Made by a program: the position numbers and the translations under genes. A model generated the notes under the pieces. The model did not search any database. It was not told where the DNA came from and saw only the letters and a list, made by a program, of their open reading frames with translations. 25,817 nt of DNA from Chloroflexota bacterium (GTDB lineage: Bacteria; Chloroflexota; UBA5177; JANWHV01): assembly GCA_025924845.1 (NCBI GenBank), contig JAICHN010000013.1, forward strand, positions 1-25,817. The letters run 5' to 3'. Below are positions 16,447 through 23,658 of the stretch, piece after piece; positions within the stretch are counted from its first letter, which is position 1; every line of letters starts with the position of its first letter.

Positions 16447-16602
16447 CTAGCGGACGCTGTTGTAAACGAACACGATGGCGATGGCAAGGGCCGCGATAAT
16501 CAGTACTATCGCGATCGCCCAGGTCAAATTGTTGGTGGCCGCCGTTCGGCTACCTTCCCCGGATGGATACTCAACATTGTTATTGACGTTACCCGGATTC
16601 AC
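16447..16602 (-). CDS. 51-residue single-span membrane protein
   Basis: A small gene with a GTG start at 16602 preceded by AAGGAGAG, the strongest ribosome site in the neighbourhood, and a TAG stop at 16447. The product begins MNPGNVNNNVEYPSGEGSRT, is polar and Asn-rich for 27 residues, then has one membrane segment (WAIAIVLIIAALAIAIVFVY) and ends NSVR. I do not recognise a family. It lies upstream of the SDR gene on the same strand and is divergent from the GlsB-like protein at 16935. Ribosome site, start, composition and clean stop make it a likely real gene despite its size. Confidence 0.7.
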   Translation of the reverse strand: MNPGNVNNNVEYPSGEGSRTAATNNLTWAIAIVLIIAALAIAIVFVYNSVR

Positions 16603-16934
16603 GGTACTCTCCTTCCGCAAAAGCAACCGGTCGGCACGGGCTAACTGGTGAACCCGCGCCGCCGGCGCAGGGCGAGCGCATGCCGGCAGCAGTGGAGCGT
16701 TGACAGTGCGCTCTCACCATTCACTATGCGACACCGCGGCTACCACTGCTTCACTCCAATAGCGGACGGGGCCGTGAAAAGCGGGCTAGTCCCTATGCGT
16801 CCTAGTCCCGTTTTACGGGCATGCACCGCCTAACGGGCGATGGCCGGAACATGGCGGCAGGCGATACTTGGAAAGGACCGTGATGTGAGAGCGCGGCTCG
16901 GAGCGTGGCGAAACCATGGAGAGGGAGAGCGAAT
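16603..16934. promoter_or_regulatory. Divergent intergenic region with a candidate promoter
   Basis: This 332-base gap separates two small membrane protein genes that diverge. TTGACA at 16700-16705 is a perfect -35; CACTAT at 16722-16727 after 16 bases is a poor -10. Further on, AAAAGCGGGCTAG near 16776 and CTAGTCCCGTTTT near 16802 form an imperfect inverted repeat of about 12 pairs. No gene is seen. Confidence 0.35.
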
Positions 16935-17219
16935 ATGCTCGCGACGGTGTGGCTGAGTCCAGGCAGCATCATCGCCTGGATCGCGGTTGGTTTAATTGCC
17001 GGTTGGCTTGCCGGTCTTGTAATGGGATCGCGGATCGGGCTCATCGGAAACCTGGTGCTTGGTCTGGCCGGTGCGTTTATCGGGGACCTGGTCGTGGGCG
17101 AGTTTACTACCGCCACCTATGGATTAGGCGGGAGCATCGTGATCGCTTTCATCGGCGCCGTGATTTTGATCGCGATCGGCAGGCTGGCAACACGTGCCAT
17201 CGGTCGCGGCTCGGCATAA
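16935..17219 (+). CDS. GlsB/YeaQ/YmgE-type (transglycosylase-associated) membrane protein
   Basis: A 94-residue membrane protein with three hydrophobic segments rich in Gly, Ala and Ile. The pattern IIAWIAVGLIAGWLAG, then GLIGNLVLGLAGAFIGD, then SIVIAFIGAVILIAI is that of the transglycosylase-associated protein family (PF04226), small stress-induced inner-membrane proteins without proven enzyme activity. I start at the ATG at 16935 with GAGGGAGAG upstream rather than the GTG at 16905. It is followed by a strong hairpin at 17241-17286 shared with the converging ABM-domain gene. Confidence 0.85.
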   Translation: MLATVWLSPGSIIAWIAVGLIAGWLAGLVMGSRIGLIGNLVLGLAGAFIGDLVVGEFTTATYGLGGSIVIAFIGAVILIAIGRLATRAIGRGSA

Positions 17220-17240
17220 AGGTTCAGGGGACCTGCTGTT

Positions 17241-17286
17241 CCACACGGAAACCCCGGCGCATCGGCGCGCCGGGGTTTCCGCGTGG
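17241..17286. terminator. Strong hairpin between converging genes
   Basis: Twenty-base arms (17241-17260 and 17267-17286) pair with one internal mismatch around a six-base loop; the core GGAAACCCCGGCGC is perfect. It lies between a plus-strand stop at 17219 and a minus-strand stop at 17307, so it probably ends both transcripts. There is no clear T-tract after the stem on either strand. Confidence 0.7.
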
Positions 17287-17306
17287 AAAAAAGCGATGGG
17301 AGCCGA

Positions 17307-17609
17307 CTATCGCTCGGGCCGTCTAGTCGAGAGGACAACCGGGCCCGAGGGATTGTCGAGCGTGAGCAAATAAGGGTCGAGGTATTGGTTTACCCACTCG
17401 TGGAGTCGAGGGGTGGCGGCCGTTCGCGCGTCTTCGGATTCCCACCAGAGGATCGCCACACCGGAGCCCAAGCCGGTGCGCGTTATCTCAAAATCCAGGA
17501 AGCCGGGCTGGAGGCGCAACAGGGGAATAAACCGGTCGCGCTGGAGAGTCAGGAAGGATTCCCACTCCTGCTCTCGCACCGTAAAGATGTTTATCGAAGC
17601 GCGGGCCAT
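17307..17609 (-). CDS. ABM-domain (antibiotic biosynthesis monooxygenase-like) protein
   Basis: A 100-residue protein of the dimeric alpha/beta-barrel fold. The start ASINIFTVREQEWESFL and the central LLRLQPGFLDFEITRTG follow the ABM pattern of a strand, a helix and a PGF turn, then VAILWWESEDARTAA. Members include quinol monooxygenases and heme-degrading enzymes, but many are of unknown function; no heme ligand can be assigned. The ATG at 17609 follows AAAGGGAAG. It lies 28 bases after the nitroreductase gene on the same strand and probably belongs to the same transcript. Confidence 0.8.
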   Translation of the reverse strand: MARASINIFTVREQEWESFLTLQRDRFIPLLRLQPGFLDFEITRTGLGSGVAILWWESEDARTAATPRLHEWVNQYLDPYLLTLDNPSGPVVLSTRRPER

Positions 17610-17636
17610 GATCTTCCCTTTAGTTTCAACTAGAGG

Positions 17637-18239
17637 CTACTCAGGGTTTGGCGGCCAACCGAGCCACGCGGTATGGACGCTTCCCGTCGATTCGCGTTGG
17701 CGGCGCGGGGCAGATTCGGGATAGCCCAGGTAGACGAAGGCAACCAGATGGGCATCGGGCGGCAGGCCGAGAAAAGCCTTCACCGACGGATCGAGCGCCG
17801 CATCGCCGGTTCGCCACATCGCCCCCAGCCCCAGGGCCTCCGCCGCAAGCAGCATATTCTGCACGGCCGCCGCCACGGCGGCGATTTCCTCCGCCTCTTT
17901 TACCTTCGGAGCGGTCGAAGTAAGGGCGGCCACGGCTACCAGAATGGGGGCACGGAGCGGCTTACGGCGTTCTTTCGCTAGTTGGGCCCGGGCGAGGTCG
18001 CTCTCGCGTTCGGCCAGCCGAGCACGGAGCGATGTTGCCATCACCTCACCGAGCGCATCCCGTGCCTCGCCCTCGACCACTACGAAACGCCACGGCTTGG
18101 TCAAGTGATGATTGGGCGCCCAGGTAGCGGCATCGATCACCTGCTCGATCAACGCCTTCGGCACCGGGTCGGGTTTCAACTTCGCCGCGCTGTGCCGATC
18201 GCGCAGGGCGGCGATCACTACTTTGCCGTTATCGGTCAC
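17637..18239 (-). CDS. Nitroreductase family protein (YdjA-like)
   Basis: A 200-residue FMN-dependent oxidoreductase. Family features are RHSAAKLKPDPVP near the start (FMN phosphate-binding Arg), AATWAPNHHLTKPWRFVVV at about 38-56 (flavin pocket), AAVQNMLLAAEALGLGAMWRTG around 130-151, and LGLPPDAHLVAFVYLGYP near the end. It likely reduces nitro compounds or quinones with NAD(P)H. I start at the GTG at 18239, two bases after the stop of the M56 gene, with GGA upstream; the frame remains open to 18335 inside that gene. The tight spacing means it is read together with blaI and the M56 peptidase gene. Confidence 0.88.
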   Translation of the reverse strand: MTDNGKVVIAALRDRHSAAKLKPDPVPKALIEQVIDAATWAPNHHLTKPWRFVVVEGEARDALGEVMATSLRARLAERESDLARAQLAKERRKPLRAPILVAVAALTSTAPKVKEAEEIAAVAAAVQNMLLAAEALGLGAMWRTGDAALDPSVKAFLGLPPDAHLVAFVYLGYPESAPRRQRESTGSVHTAWLGWPPNPE

Positions 18240-18241
18240 GT

Positions 18242-19264
18242 TCAATCCGCACAACGATTTCTCCGAGCCGGCGCACGCCTTATTCCTTCGAGGAGGAGCG
18301 CGGCCGTGAGGGTGGGTAGGAGTAGGGCGTGCCACAGATAAGAGGCGGGCCAGGCTGCCTCGGTGGAGAAGTTCGGTCCGGGAGGCTGACCGGGCAGGCC
18401 CATGGTTTCCAGGAGCAACAGCGCGACGCCTACCGCGAAAAACAGAGCGCTGCCGATCAGGGCACGGCGAGACAGCCGCGGCGTTGTCCGGGCGGCCCCA
18501 ATCAGTTGGTCCATGCGGGCATCCAGAGCGCCGCTCATTCCTACGGCGAGCGGAGCGCCGGCCGCGCGGTCACCGTTCGTGCTCAACATCACGATGAGGG
18601 CCTGACCCAGGGCGCGCCGTTGGCCGGCTTCAATGACGGCACGATCGGCCGCCAGTTCCTGCGCCTGAGGCAGGGCCGCCGCCAGTTCCCGCAGCACGGG
18701 TACGAACGGCAAGGAGGCGGCCAGCGCTCGCGCGACCAGTAATTGCAGCGGATGGCGACGGCGGAGATGTGCCAACTCATGGCGTAGCACCGCAACCAAT
18801 TCGGCGGGAGACAGCAAGGCGATGGCGCCGCTGGAGAGCACAATGCGCGGGCAAAGGTAGCCGCGGCATAGGGCCAGCGGGGCGGCGTAATCGACCAAGT
18901 CTACCCTCTCCGAAAGTCCTAACTCACGGCAGGCGTCGGGCAGTTGTCCTACGGGAGGCCGATCGCCGGCCGTGCCGAGACGGGCCAGGGTTCGGTGAGT
19001 GGCACGCCACTGGCCTATGATGTTGTGCAGGCCATGAAACAGCGACCACGGTACGAGCGCGAGCAGGAGCGGCCCGATCCACAGGCGCCCTTCCCGTACC
19101 AGCGCCATGCAGCCGCCGTTCTCCGCGCAACGTTCCATGGCATGATGGATGGAACGAGGCAGCACCGACAGGGCGAGGGCCGTGATCAGGGCAATACCGA
19201 GCAGGGCTATAAGCATCAGAGAGGCAAAAGGTCTACGCGCCAAGGTCGGACCGTTCTCGCTCAT
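18242..19264 (-). CDS. M56 family (BlaR1/MecR1-like) membrane metallopeptidase
   Basis: A 340-residue membrane zinc peptidase. The zinc motif HELAH lies at residues 162-166 and the third ligand is probably the Glu in QELAADR (about 203). Hydrophobic segments occur at about 14-36, 62-85, 176-195 and two near the C-terminus (SALFFAVGVALLLLE and LWHALLLPTLTAALLL). There is no extracellular penicillin-binding sensor domain, so it is not a true beta-lactam receptor; the signal it senses is unknown. I chose the ATG at 19264, which overlaps the end of blaI by 32 bases; no strong ribosome site is present, consistent with coupled translation. The pair is expected to work by cleaving the repressor when activated. 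Confidence 0.87.
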   Translation of the reverse strand: MSENGPTLARRPFASLMLIALLGIALITALALSVLPRSIHHAMERCAENGGCMALVREGRLWIGPLLLALVPWSLFHGLHNIIGQWRATHRTLARLGTAGDRPPVGQLPDACRELGLSERVDLVDYAAPLALCRGYLCPRIVLSSGAIALLSPAELVAVLRHELAHLRRRHPLQLLVARALAASLPFVPVLRELAAALPQAQELAADRAVIEAGQRRALGQALIVMLSTNGDRAAGAPLAVGMSGALDARMDQLIGAARTTPRLSRRALIGSALFFAVGVALLLLETMGLPGQPPGPNFSTEAAWPASYLWHALLLPTLTAALLLEGIRRAPARRNRCAD

Positions 19265-19667
19265 CCAAGAGCCGGCGCAACCTTTCGAGCCTGACGGGAT
19301 CGGCTTGCTCCAGCGCGTCCACGAACTGCGACAGGGCAACCTCACCGAAGTCGGCCACCAGGTCATTGACGATGCTTCCGGAAATGCCGGCCCGAAACTC
19401 CTCACGGGTGCATGCCGGCCGATAGATGTAACCCTTGCCGACCAGTTCACGGACCAGCACGCCTTCGTCGGCCAGGCGGGTCATCACGGTCATCACGGTA
19501 GTGTAGGCGATTGCCCGGTCATGGCCGAGTAAATCCAGCGTATCGCGTACCGTGACACGGCCTCGTGCCCAGGCGACATCCATGATGCGAGCCTGCAATT
19601 CACCCAGATAACGCTGTTCGCCGTGAACCTCGGCGTCTCTCCGGTCACGTCGCCCACGTCGCACCAT
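19233..19667 (-). CDS. blaI: BlaI/MecI/CopY family transcriptional repressor
   Basis: A 144-residue winged-helix repressor of normal family length. The N-terminal half has LGELQARIMDVAWARGRVTVRDTLDLL and the recognition segment AYTTVMTVMTRLADEGVL (about residues 52-70), followed by the wing GKGYIYRPACTREEF; the rest is the dimerisation domain. Family members bind dyads with TACA/TGTA half-sites and are cleaved by an M56 partner. The ATG at 19667 follows GAGAGGAA. Its gene heads an operon with the M56 peptidase and nitroreductase, and faces a thioredoxin-like gene across 207 bases containing a dyad at 19826-19843. Confidence 0.9.
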   Translation of the reverse strand: MVRRGRRDRRDAEVHGEQRYLGELQARIMDVAWARGRVTVRDTLDLLGHDRAIAYTTVMTVMTRLADEGVLVRELVGKGYIYRPACTREEFRAGISGSIVNDLVADFGEVALSQFVDALEQADPVRLERLRRLLDERERSDLGA

Positions 19668-19712
19668 CGGTCATTCCTCTCGTCGGGGCCGCGTACCCCG
19701 CGCGCTCCTCTC

Positions 19713-19741
19713 ATCCTATCTAAAGGAAGTAGAAGGGGCAA
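19713..19741 (-). promoter_or_regulatory. Promoter of the blaI operon
   Basis: On the minus strand TTGCCC (19736-19741) and TAGGAT (19713-19718) are separated by 17 bases, a fair sigma-70-type pair, 46 bases before the blaI start codon. Confidence 0.5.
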
Positions 19742-19800
19742 GCGCTTGACCTGCTTTGGCTGCCCGCCCACCGGGTATGATCACTACCTGGGGCGACGTG

Positions 19801-19843
19801 TTGGCGGAAACACGCGATCCGATTATACTACGCGCATGTAGTA
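19801..19843 (+). promoter_or_regulatory. Promoter with overlapping BlaI-like dyad
   Basis: TTGGCG (19801-19806), 17 bases, then TATACT (19824-19829) form a good promoter for the thioredoxin-like gene. The dyad TACTAC (19826-19831) and GTAGTA (19838-19843) begins inside the -10 box. The right half extends to TGTAGTA, as in BlaI-type sites; the left half reads TACTACG rather than TACTACA. A bound repressor would block this promoter. Confidence 0.6.
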
Positions 19844-19874
19844 GGTATATGGCGGCACGCGGGAAGGGCAGTCG

Positions 19875-20690
19875 ATGAGCAAGGACACGTTTACGCCCAG
19901 GAGCGGAACCGATCAGACTTCAAATAGGGTGCCTGGGCAGACCGGGCCCGTGCGGAGCGCCCGGCGCGATGCCGCGCGTCCGGCCGGTGCGGCCGTGGGC
20001 AGCTCGCGAGCCGAAGTGCGGTCCAACCGCCCTCGAACGGCGCAGCGATCGCGTCGGGCCCGGCAGATCACGGCGACCCGTGCCCGGCGGCGGACCATGC
20101 TGTTGTTCGTGGGTATACCGCTGGTGTTGGTCGCGGTGATCATCGGCGTGCTCCTCGCCTCCAATAGTCCGAGCGGGGTCGGTCTGGTGAATGCGAATGA
20201 CCTCAATCCAGCCTCTTCGCCATTGAACGTGGGCACCAAGGCGCCAAACTTTACCCTGAAGACCATAGACGGGAAGAGCTACAGTCTTTCATCGTTTAAG
20301 GGAAAACCGGTGCTGCTGGAGTTCTTCGCGGTGTGGTGTCCACACTGCCAGGCCGAGGCCAAGGTGCTCAATCAACTTGACGCGGCCTTCCGCCCCAAGG
20401 GCCTCCAGACGCTCGCCGTCCTGGCCAGCCCTTACGGTAAGAACTACGACAAGAGTGGAGGAACCGACCTCAGCATCGTCACGAAGAGTGACATCACTTG
20501 GTTTACCTCCAACTTCCAGGTAACGCACCCCACCTTGATCGATCCTACGTTCGCCACCGTAAACAAGTATGGGGCGAGCAGTTATCCCACGCTTTACATT
20601 CTGGACAAGAACGGCATCGTTCGCTATGCCGATACGGGTGAGCAACCGTATGCGAGTATGGCCTCGGTGATTACGGCGGCACTGAAGTAG
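19875..20690 (+). CDS. Membrane-anchored thioredoxin-like (TlpA/ResA-type) protein
   Basis: A 271-residue protein. Residues 1-73 are a long, strongly basic, disordered cytoplasmic stretch (18 or more Arg), followed by one membrane anchor (about 75-95, LLFVGIPLVLVAVIIGVLLA) and an extracytoplasmic thioredoxin fold. The redox motif WCPHC has cysteines at 155 and 158, and the cis-proline is in SYPTLYILDKNG. The APNFTLKTIDGKSYSLSSFKGKPVLLEFF start is typical of TlpA/AhpC-TSA thiol reductases, which keep exported or membrane proteins reduced. The ATG at 19875 follows GGGAAGGG. It ends in a strong terminator. The Arg-rich N-terminus is unusual in length and might bind nucleic acid or lipid heads. 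Confidence 0.88.
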   Translation: MSKDTFTPRSGTDQTSNRVPGQTGPVRSARRDAARPAGAAVGSSRAEVRSNRPRTAQRSRRARQITATRARRRTMLLFVGIPLVLVAVIIGVLLASNSPSGVGLVNANDLNPASSPLNVGTKAPNFTLKTIDGKSYSLSSFKGKPVLLEFFAVWCPHCQAEAKVLNQLDAAFRPKGLQTLAVLASPYGKNYDKSGGTDLSIVTKSDITWFTSNFQVTHPTLIDPTFATVNKYGASSYPTLYILDKNGIVRYADTGEQPYASMASVITAALK

Positions 20691-20758
20691 CGCCCTTGAT
20701 CGGAACTCTCAGGCACGGTACCGTAAAGTAGTACCCTTTACTGAAGGCTCGTTCGGCT

Positions 20759-20796
20759 CAATGATCTGGAAGGAGAGCCGTCCTTCCAGATCATTG
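20759..20796 (+). terminator. Rho-independent terminator after the thioredoxin-like gene
   Basis: A perfect 16-base-pair stem (20759-20774 with 20781-20796, starting CAATGATCTGG) closes a GAGCCG loop and is followed by CCGTTTTAG. It lies 69 bases past the stop codon. Confidence 0.85.
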
Positions 20797-20942
20797 CCGT
20801 TTTAGGGCTCGAACGCAGAGCACTAGGCCGTTTTAGCGTTGGGTCTAGCCCATTCGGCCGATCCTGCGTCGGTTGCGCTGCATCGATACTGTCAGCAGAA
20901 GCTTCGGTCGACGCCGTGCTTCATTAGTCCTGTGCGCCGCGC

Positions 20943-20980
20943 CTTGCGATCGTCGGTCGCAAGATGAAGAACGCTATAAT
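20943..20980 (+). promoter_or_regulatory. Dyad and -10 box upstream of the GT4 gene
   Basis: A perfect TATAAT is at 20975-20980. Upstream, CTTGCGA (20943-20949) and TCGCAAG (20957-20963) form a dyad covering the place where a -35 would be, and no TTGACA-like box is present. The transcript would have a leader of about 110 bases with a 7-base-pair hairpin (21016-21041, GCCGCTT arms). Confidence 0.45.
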
Positions 20981-21098
20981 CGCTGCCGTTTCGCGTCACG
21001 CGAGCCGGTTGATTGGCCGCTTTTCCGCTCGAGGAAGCGGCTATGCGTGGCTTGCGAGGGCCTTGAGGAGCACGCTACAAATGCGAGGAGCATCCACC

Positions 21099-22412
21099 AT
21101 GAGACCTGAATCCACTGTCGCATACGTCGGGTCGTATCCCCCGCGGGCCTGCGGCATCGCCACCTTCACCCGAAACTTGAGCGACGCCGTGGCCGCGAGC
21201 GGCCGCAACCTGGGTACGCGCATCGCGGCGATCAATGATGAAGGATCGACGTACGACTACCCGCCCCAAGTGCGCTGGAGCATCGATCAATGCGACCCTG
21301 CCAGTTGGCGTAAGGCCGCTCGTGAGATCAACGCCTCGCGCGTATCGCTGGTGTCGATCCAACATGAATTCGGCATTTGCGGGCGCTTCGAGAAGGATGG
21401 GCGCTTTATCGACCATATGAAAGGCTTCCTGGAGTGTATCGAGAAACCGGTCGTGGCTACGCTGCATACGGTCCTCCCTCATCCTCGAGATGACCTTCGT
21501 GAAGCAATTCGCGTGCTGCACGATCGTTCGTCGGCCGTGGTGACGATGGTCAATATGGCCCGTCTCATTCTCGAACAGGAGTATGGTCTCGACCGCAACA
21601 AGCTGTTCACTATACCGCATGGCGTGCCGAGCGTGCGTTGGGTACCGCCCGAGCGCGTGAAACACGCCATGCAGTTCGAGAATCGCACCGTGCTCAGCAC
21701 ATTTGGCTTGCTGAGCAGCGGCAAGGGTATTCAATATGTGATCCGCGGTCTACCTGAAGTCGTGAAGCATCATCCTGATGTCCTCTATCTGGTGATCGGC
21801 CAGACGCATCCCGAGGTCCGCCGGCGCGAGGGTGAGAAGTATCGGAACTCGCTGATCGAGTTGGTGAAGCGCTTGCACCTGGAGAACCACGTCCGGTTCG
21901 TCAATCAGTACCTCAGCCAGCAACAGCTGATCCGCTATTTGCAGGCTACTGATCTCTATGTCACGCCCTACGTGGATCGTTATCAGATCACCAGCGGTAC
22001 GCTCGCCTACGCCCTGGGTTGCGGCAAACCGGTCATCTCTACCCCATACCTCTATGCGTCCGAGGCATTGGCCGAGGGACGCGGTTTGCTGGCCGAGTTC
22101 CAGAACCCTCGCTCGTTCGCGCGCTGCATCCGGCTGTTGCTCGAAAATCCAGGCATGCGCGAGCTCTGTGAGAAAAGCGCGTTTGAATACGGCAAGGCAA
22201 TGAGTTGGGCCAACGTGGGGGGCCGATATGCCGACCTCTATCGTGAGGCGGCCGGCTTGAGCAGTGTCGAGGCAGCGCCTTCGAATGTCAGGGATATTAC
22301 ACCGACGAAGGACGGACTGGCGGTGAAGGTTCCGGTCCTGGCCGAGGAGAGCGCCTCACCCGCGGATCATGACGCGGCGGAGGTAAAGCTGCGCTGGGCG
22401 GCCAACCTGTGA
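21099..22412 (+). CDS. GT4 family glycosyltransferase
   Basis: A 437-residue GT-B enzyme that likely transfers a sugar from a nucleotide donor to a cytoplasmic acceptor. The N-terminal acceptor domain begins YVGSYPPRACGIATFTRNL; VVATLHTVLPHP (about 114-125) and IPHGVPS (about 172) follow. The C-terminal donor domain shows TVLSTFGLLSSGKGI, then VLYLVIGQTHPE, and VTPYVDRYQITSGTLAYALGCGKPVIST, where SGTLAYALG takes the role of the usual EGxxxxxLE signature. I chose the ATG at 21099 with AGGAG nine bases upstream; the frame stays open to 20964. It overlaps the next gene by four bases, so the two are translated together. Confidence 0.88.
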   Translation: MRPESTVAYVGSYPPRACGIATFTRNLSDAVAASGRNLGTRIAAINDEGSTYDYPPQVRWSIDQCDPASWRKAAREINASRVSLVSIQHEFGICGRFEKDGRFIDHMKGFLECIEKPVVATLHTVLPHPRDDLREAIRVLHDRSSAVVTMVNMARLILEQEYGLDRNKLFTIPHGVPSVRWVPPERVKHAMQFENRTVLSTFGLLSSGKGIQYVIRGLPEVVKHHPDVLYLVIGQTHPEVRRREGEKYRNSLIELVKRLHLENHVRFVNQYLSQQQLIRYLQATDLYVTPYVDRYQITSGTLAYALGCGKPVISTPYLYASEALAEGRGLLAEFQNPRSFARCIRLLLENPGMRELCEKSAFEYGKAMSWANVGGRYADLYREAAGLSSVEAAPSNVRDITPTKDGLAVKVPVLAEESASPADHDAAEVKLRWAANL

Positions 22413-23551
22413 AGTATATGGGGCCCGGAGCGGCGGAACCGCGTATAGCGGCATTCGCGCCGGCGGATCTCGGATCCTTACCGCGGTTTGGCCAGCCCAG
22501 TGAAGGCCGTGAACCAACTCGGGATTCGAGTCGGCAGGAAGCCGACCTCAAGTTCCCGCCGCTTCGTCTCGACCACTTGCGGCGTCTCACCGATCACGTG
22601 GGCGTAATCCAGCACGCCTTGTATGCTGTTCCCGACCGTAGGCACGGCTATTCAGTGGACGACCAGGCTAGAGCGTTGATCGCCGGCTTGAGTTACGCTC
22701 ATTGCAGCGGTCAATCGCGGGCACCCGCCTCCGCGTACACGTATCTAGCCTACCTTCGCCATGCCGCGAACCCGGATGGATCCTTTCACAACTTTCTTGC
22801 CTACGATGGCCGTTGGCTCGACGAGCGGGGTTCGGAAGACGCGCAAGGCAGAACGCTCTGGGCCCTGGGCTACGCGATCCGTTACGGCCTGGACGACGGC
22901 CTTATCGATGCGGCCCATACGCTCTTCGACGGCGCCATTCAACATACCTACACCCTGCGCGCGCCTCGTGCCTGGTCGTTCGCCCTCGTCGGGCTCTACC
23001 ATCGTCTTCACGCTGCCAAAGATCCTTTGCTTGTCACCCTGGTCCACGATCTGGCGCAGTGTTTGCTCTTGTACCTTGAAGCAGCCGCTACGCCTGACTG
23101 GCGCTGGTTCGAGTCGCGGCTGACTTACGACAACGCGAAGTTGCCTACCGCCCTCCTTCTCGCCCATGAACTTACCGGCGAGTCTCGCTACCGTGACGGG
23201 GGGCTGCGCGCCCTGGAGTGGTTGTGCTCGGTCGTGTTCGACGAAAACGACGTGCTAAGGCTGGTCGGGCAAAACGGCTGGTATGCACGGGGCGCCACGA
23301 AAGCGGCGTTCGACGAACAATGTGTCGATGCCTATGGCATGGTGGAAGCGACCGTACTGGCCTATAGAATTACGGGTGACGCACTCTGGCGTGAACGCGC
23401 CGTGGCCGCGTTCGCCTGGTTCCACGGCCGGAACGTCCACCGCCTCTCCTTGATTGACTCGGTCACCTGGGGCTGCGCCGACGGGATCAGGCCATCCGGC
23501 CTGAATCGCAACCTGGGCGCCGAGTCGATTGTCTGCGACATCCTGGCCTAA
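22409..23551 (+). CDS. (alpha/alpha)6-barrel protein, partner of the GT4 enzyme
   Basis: A 380-residue protein of the six-hairpin glycosidase type. Repeated helix pairs carry HGYSVDDQARALIAGL (about 78-93), RTLWALGYAIRYG, LTYDNAKLPTALLLAHELTG (about 234-253), and CVDAYGMVEATVLAYRITGD; the C-terminus reads GLNRNLGAESIVCDILA. Proteins like this are commonly encoded next to GT4 enzymes and GH130 proteins and are often labelled glycosyltransferase, but the fold is that of a hydrolase or epimerase and the reaction is not known. Conserved Asp in SVDDQ and YDN are candidate catalytic residues. The GTG at 22409 overlaps the GT4 stop; an ATG at 22418 is an alternative. Confidence 0.75.
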   Translation: MKYMGPGAAEPRIAAFAPADLGSLPRFGQPSEGREPTRDSSRQEADLKFPPLRLDHLRRLTDHVGVIQHALYAVPDRRHGYSVDDQARALIAGLSYAHCSGQSRAPASAYTYLAYLRHAANPDGSFHNFLAYDGRWLDERGSEDAQGRTLWALGYAIRYGLDDGLIDAAHTLFDGAIQHTYTLRAPRAWSFALVGLYHRLHAAKDPLLVTLVHDLAQCLLLYLEAAATPDWRWFESRLTYDNAKLPTALLLAHELTGESRYRDGGLRALEWLCSVVFDENDVLRLVGQNGWYARGATKAAFDEQCVDAYGMVEATVLAYRITGDALWRERAVAAFAWFHGRNVHRLSLIDSVTWGCADGIRPSGLNRNLGAESIVCDILA

Positions 23552-23612
23552 CTTGAGCTGGTACCGGCCGGGTTGGGGTCTCTTGACGGCGTACCTACAG
23601 TAGGGGTTGAAT

Positions 23613-23658
23613 TCCTTGCCGGCTGACGGCGCGCCGACGCGCCGTCAGCCGGCAAGGA
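23613..23658. terminator. Perfect 21-base-pair hairpin after the glyco operon
   Basis: The arm starting TCCTTGCCGGCTG (23613-23633) pairs perfectly with 23638-23658 around a CCGA tetraloop. It lies 62 bases past the stop of the (alpha/alpha)6-barrel gene. No T-tract follows, so it may be a strong terminator, a processing barrier or another member of the palindromic repeats of this genome. Confidence 0.6.

Noticed and set aside
18242..19450. Longer N-terminus for the M56 peptidase (402 residues)
   Set aside because: The first 62 residues would be read out of frame inside blaI, are polar and Trp/Ser-rich without family resemblance; the ATG at 19264 begins just before the first membrane segment.
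19746..19781. TTGACC and TATGAT as a promoter for the thioredoxin-like gene
   Set aside because: The spacer is 24 bases, too long; the pair at 19801-19829 has the proper 17.
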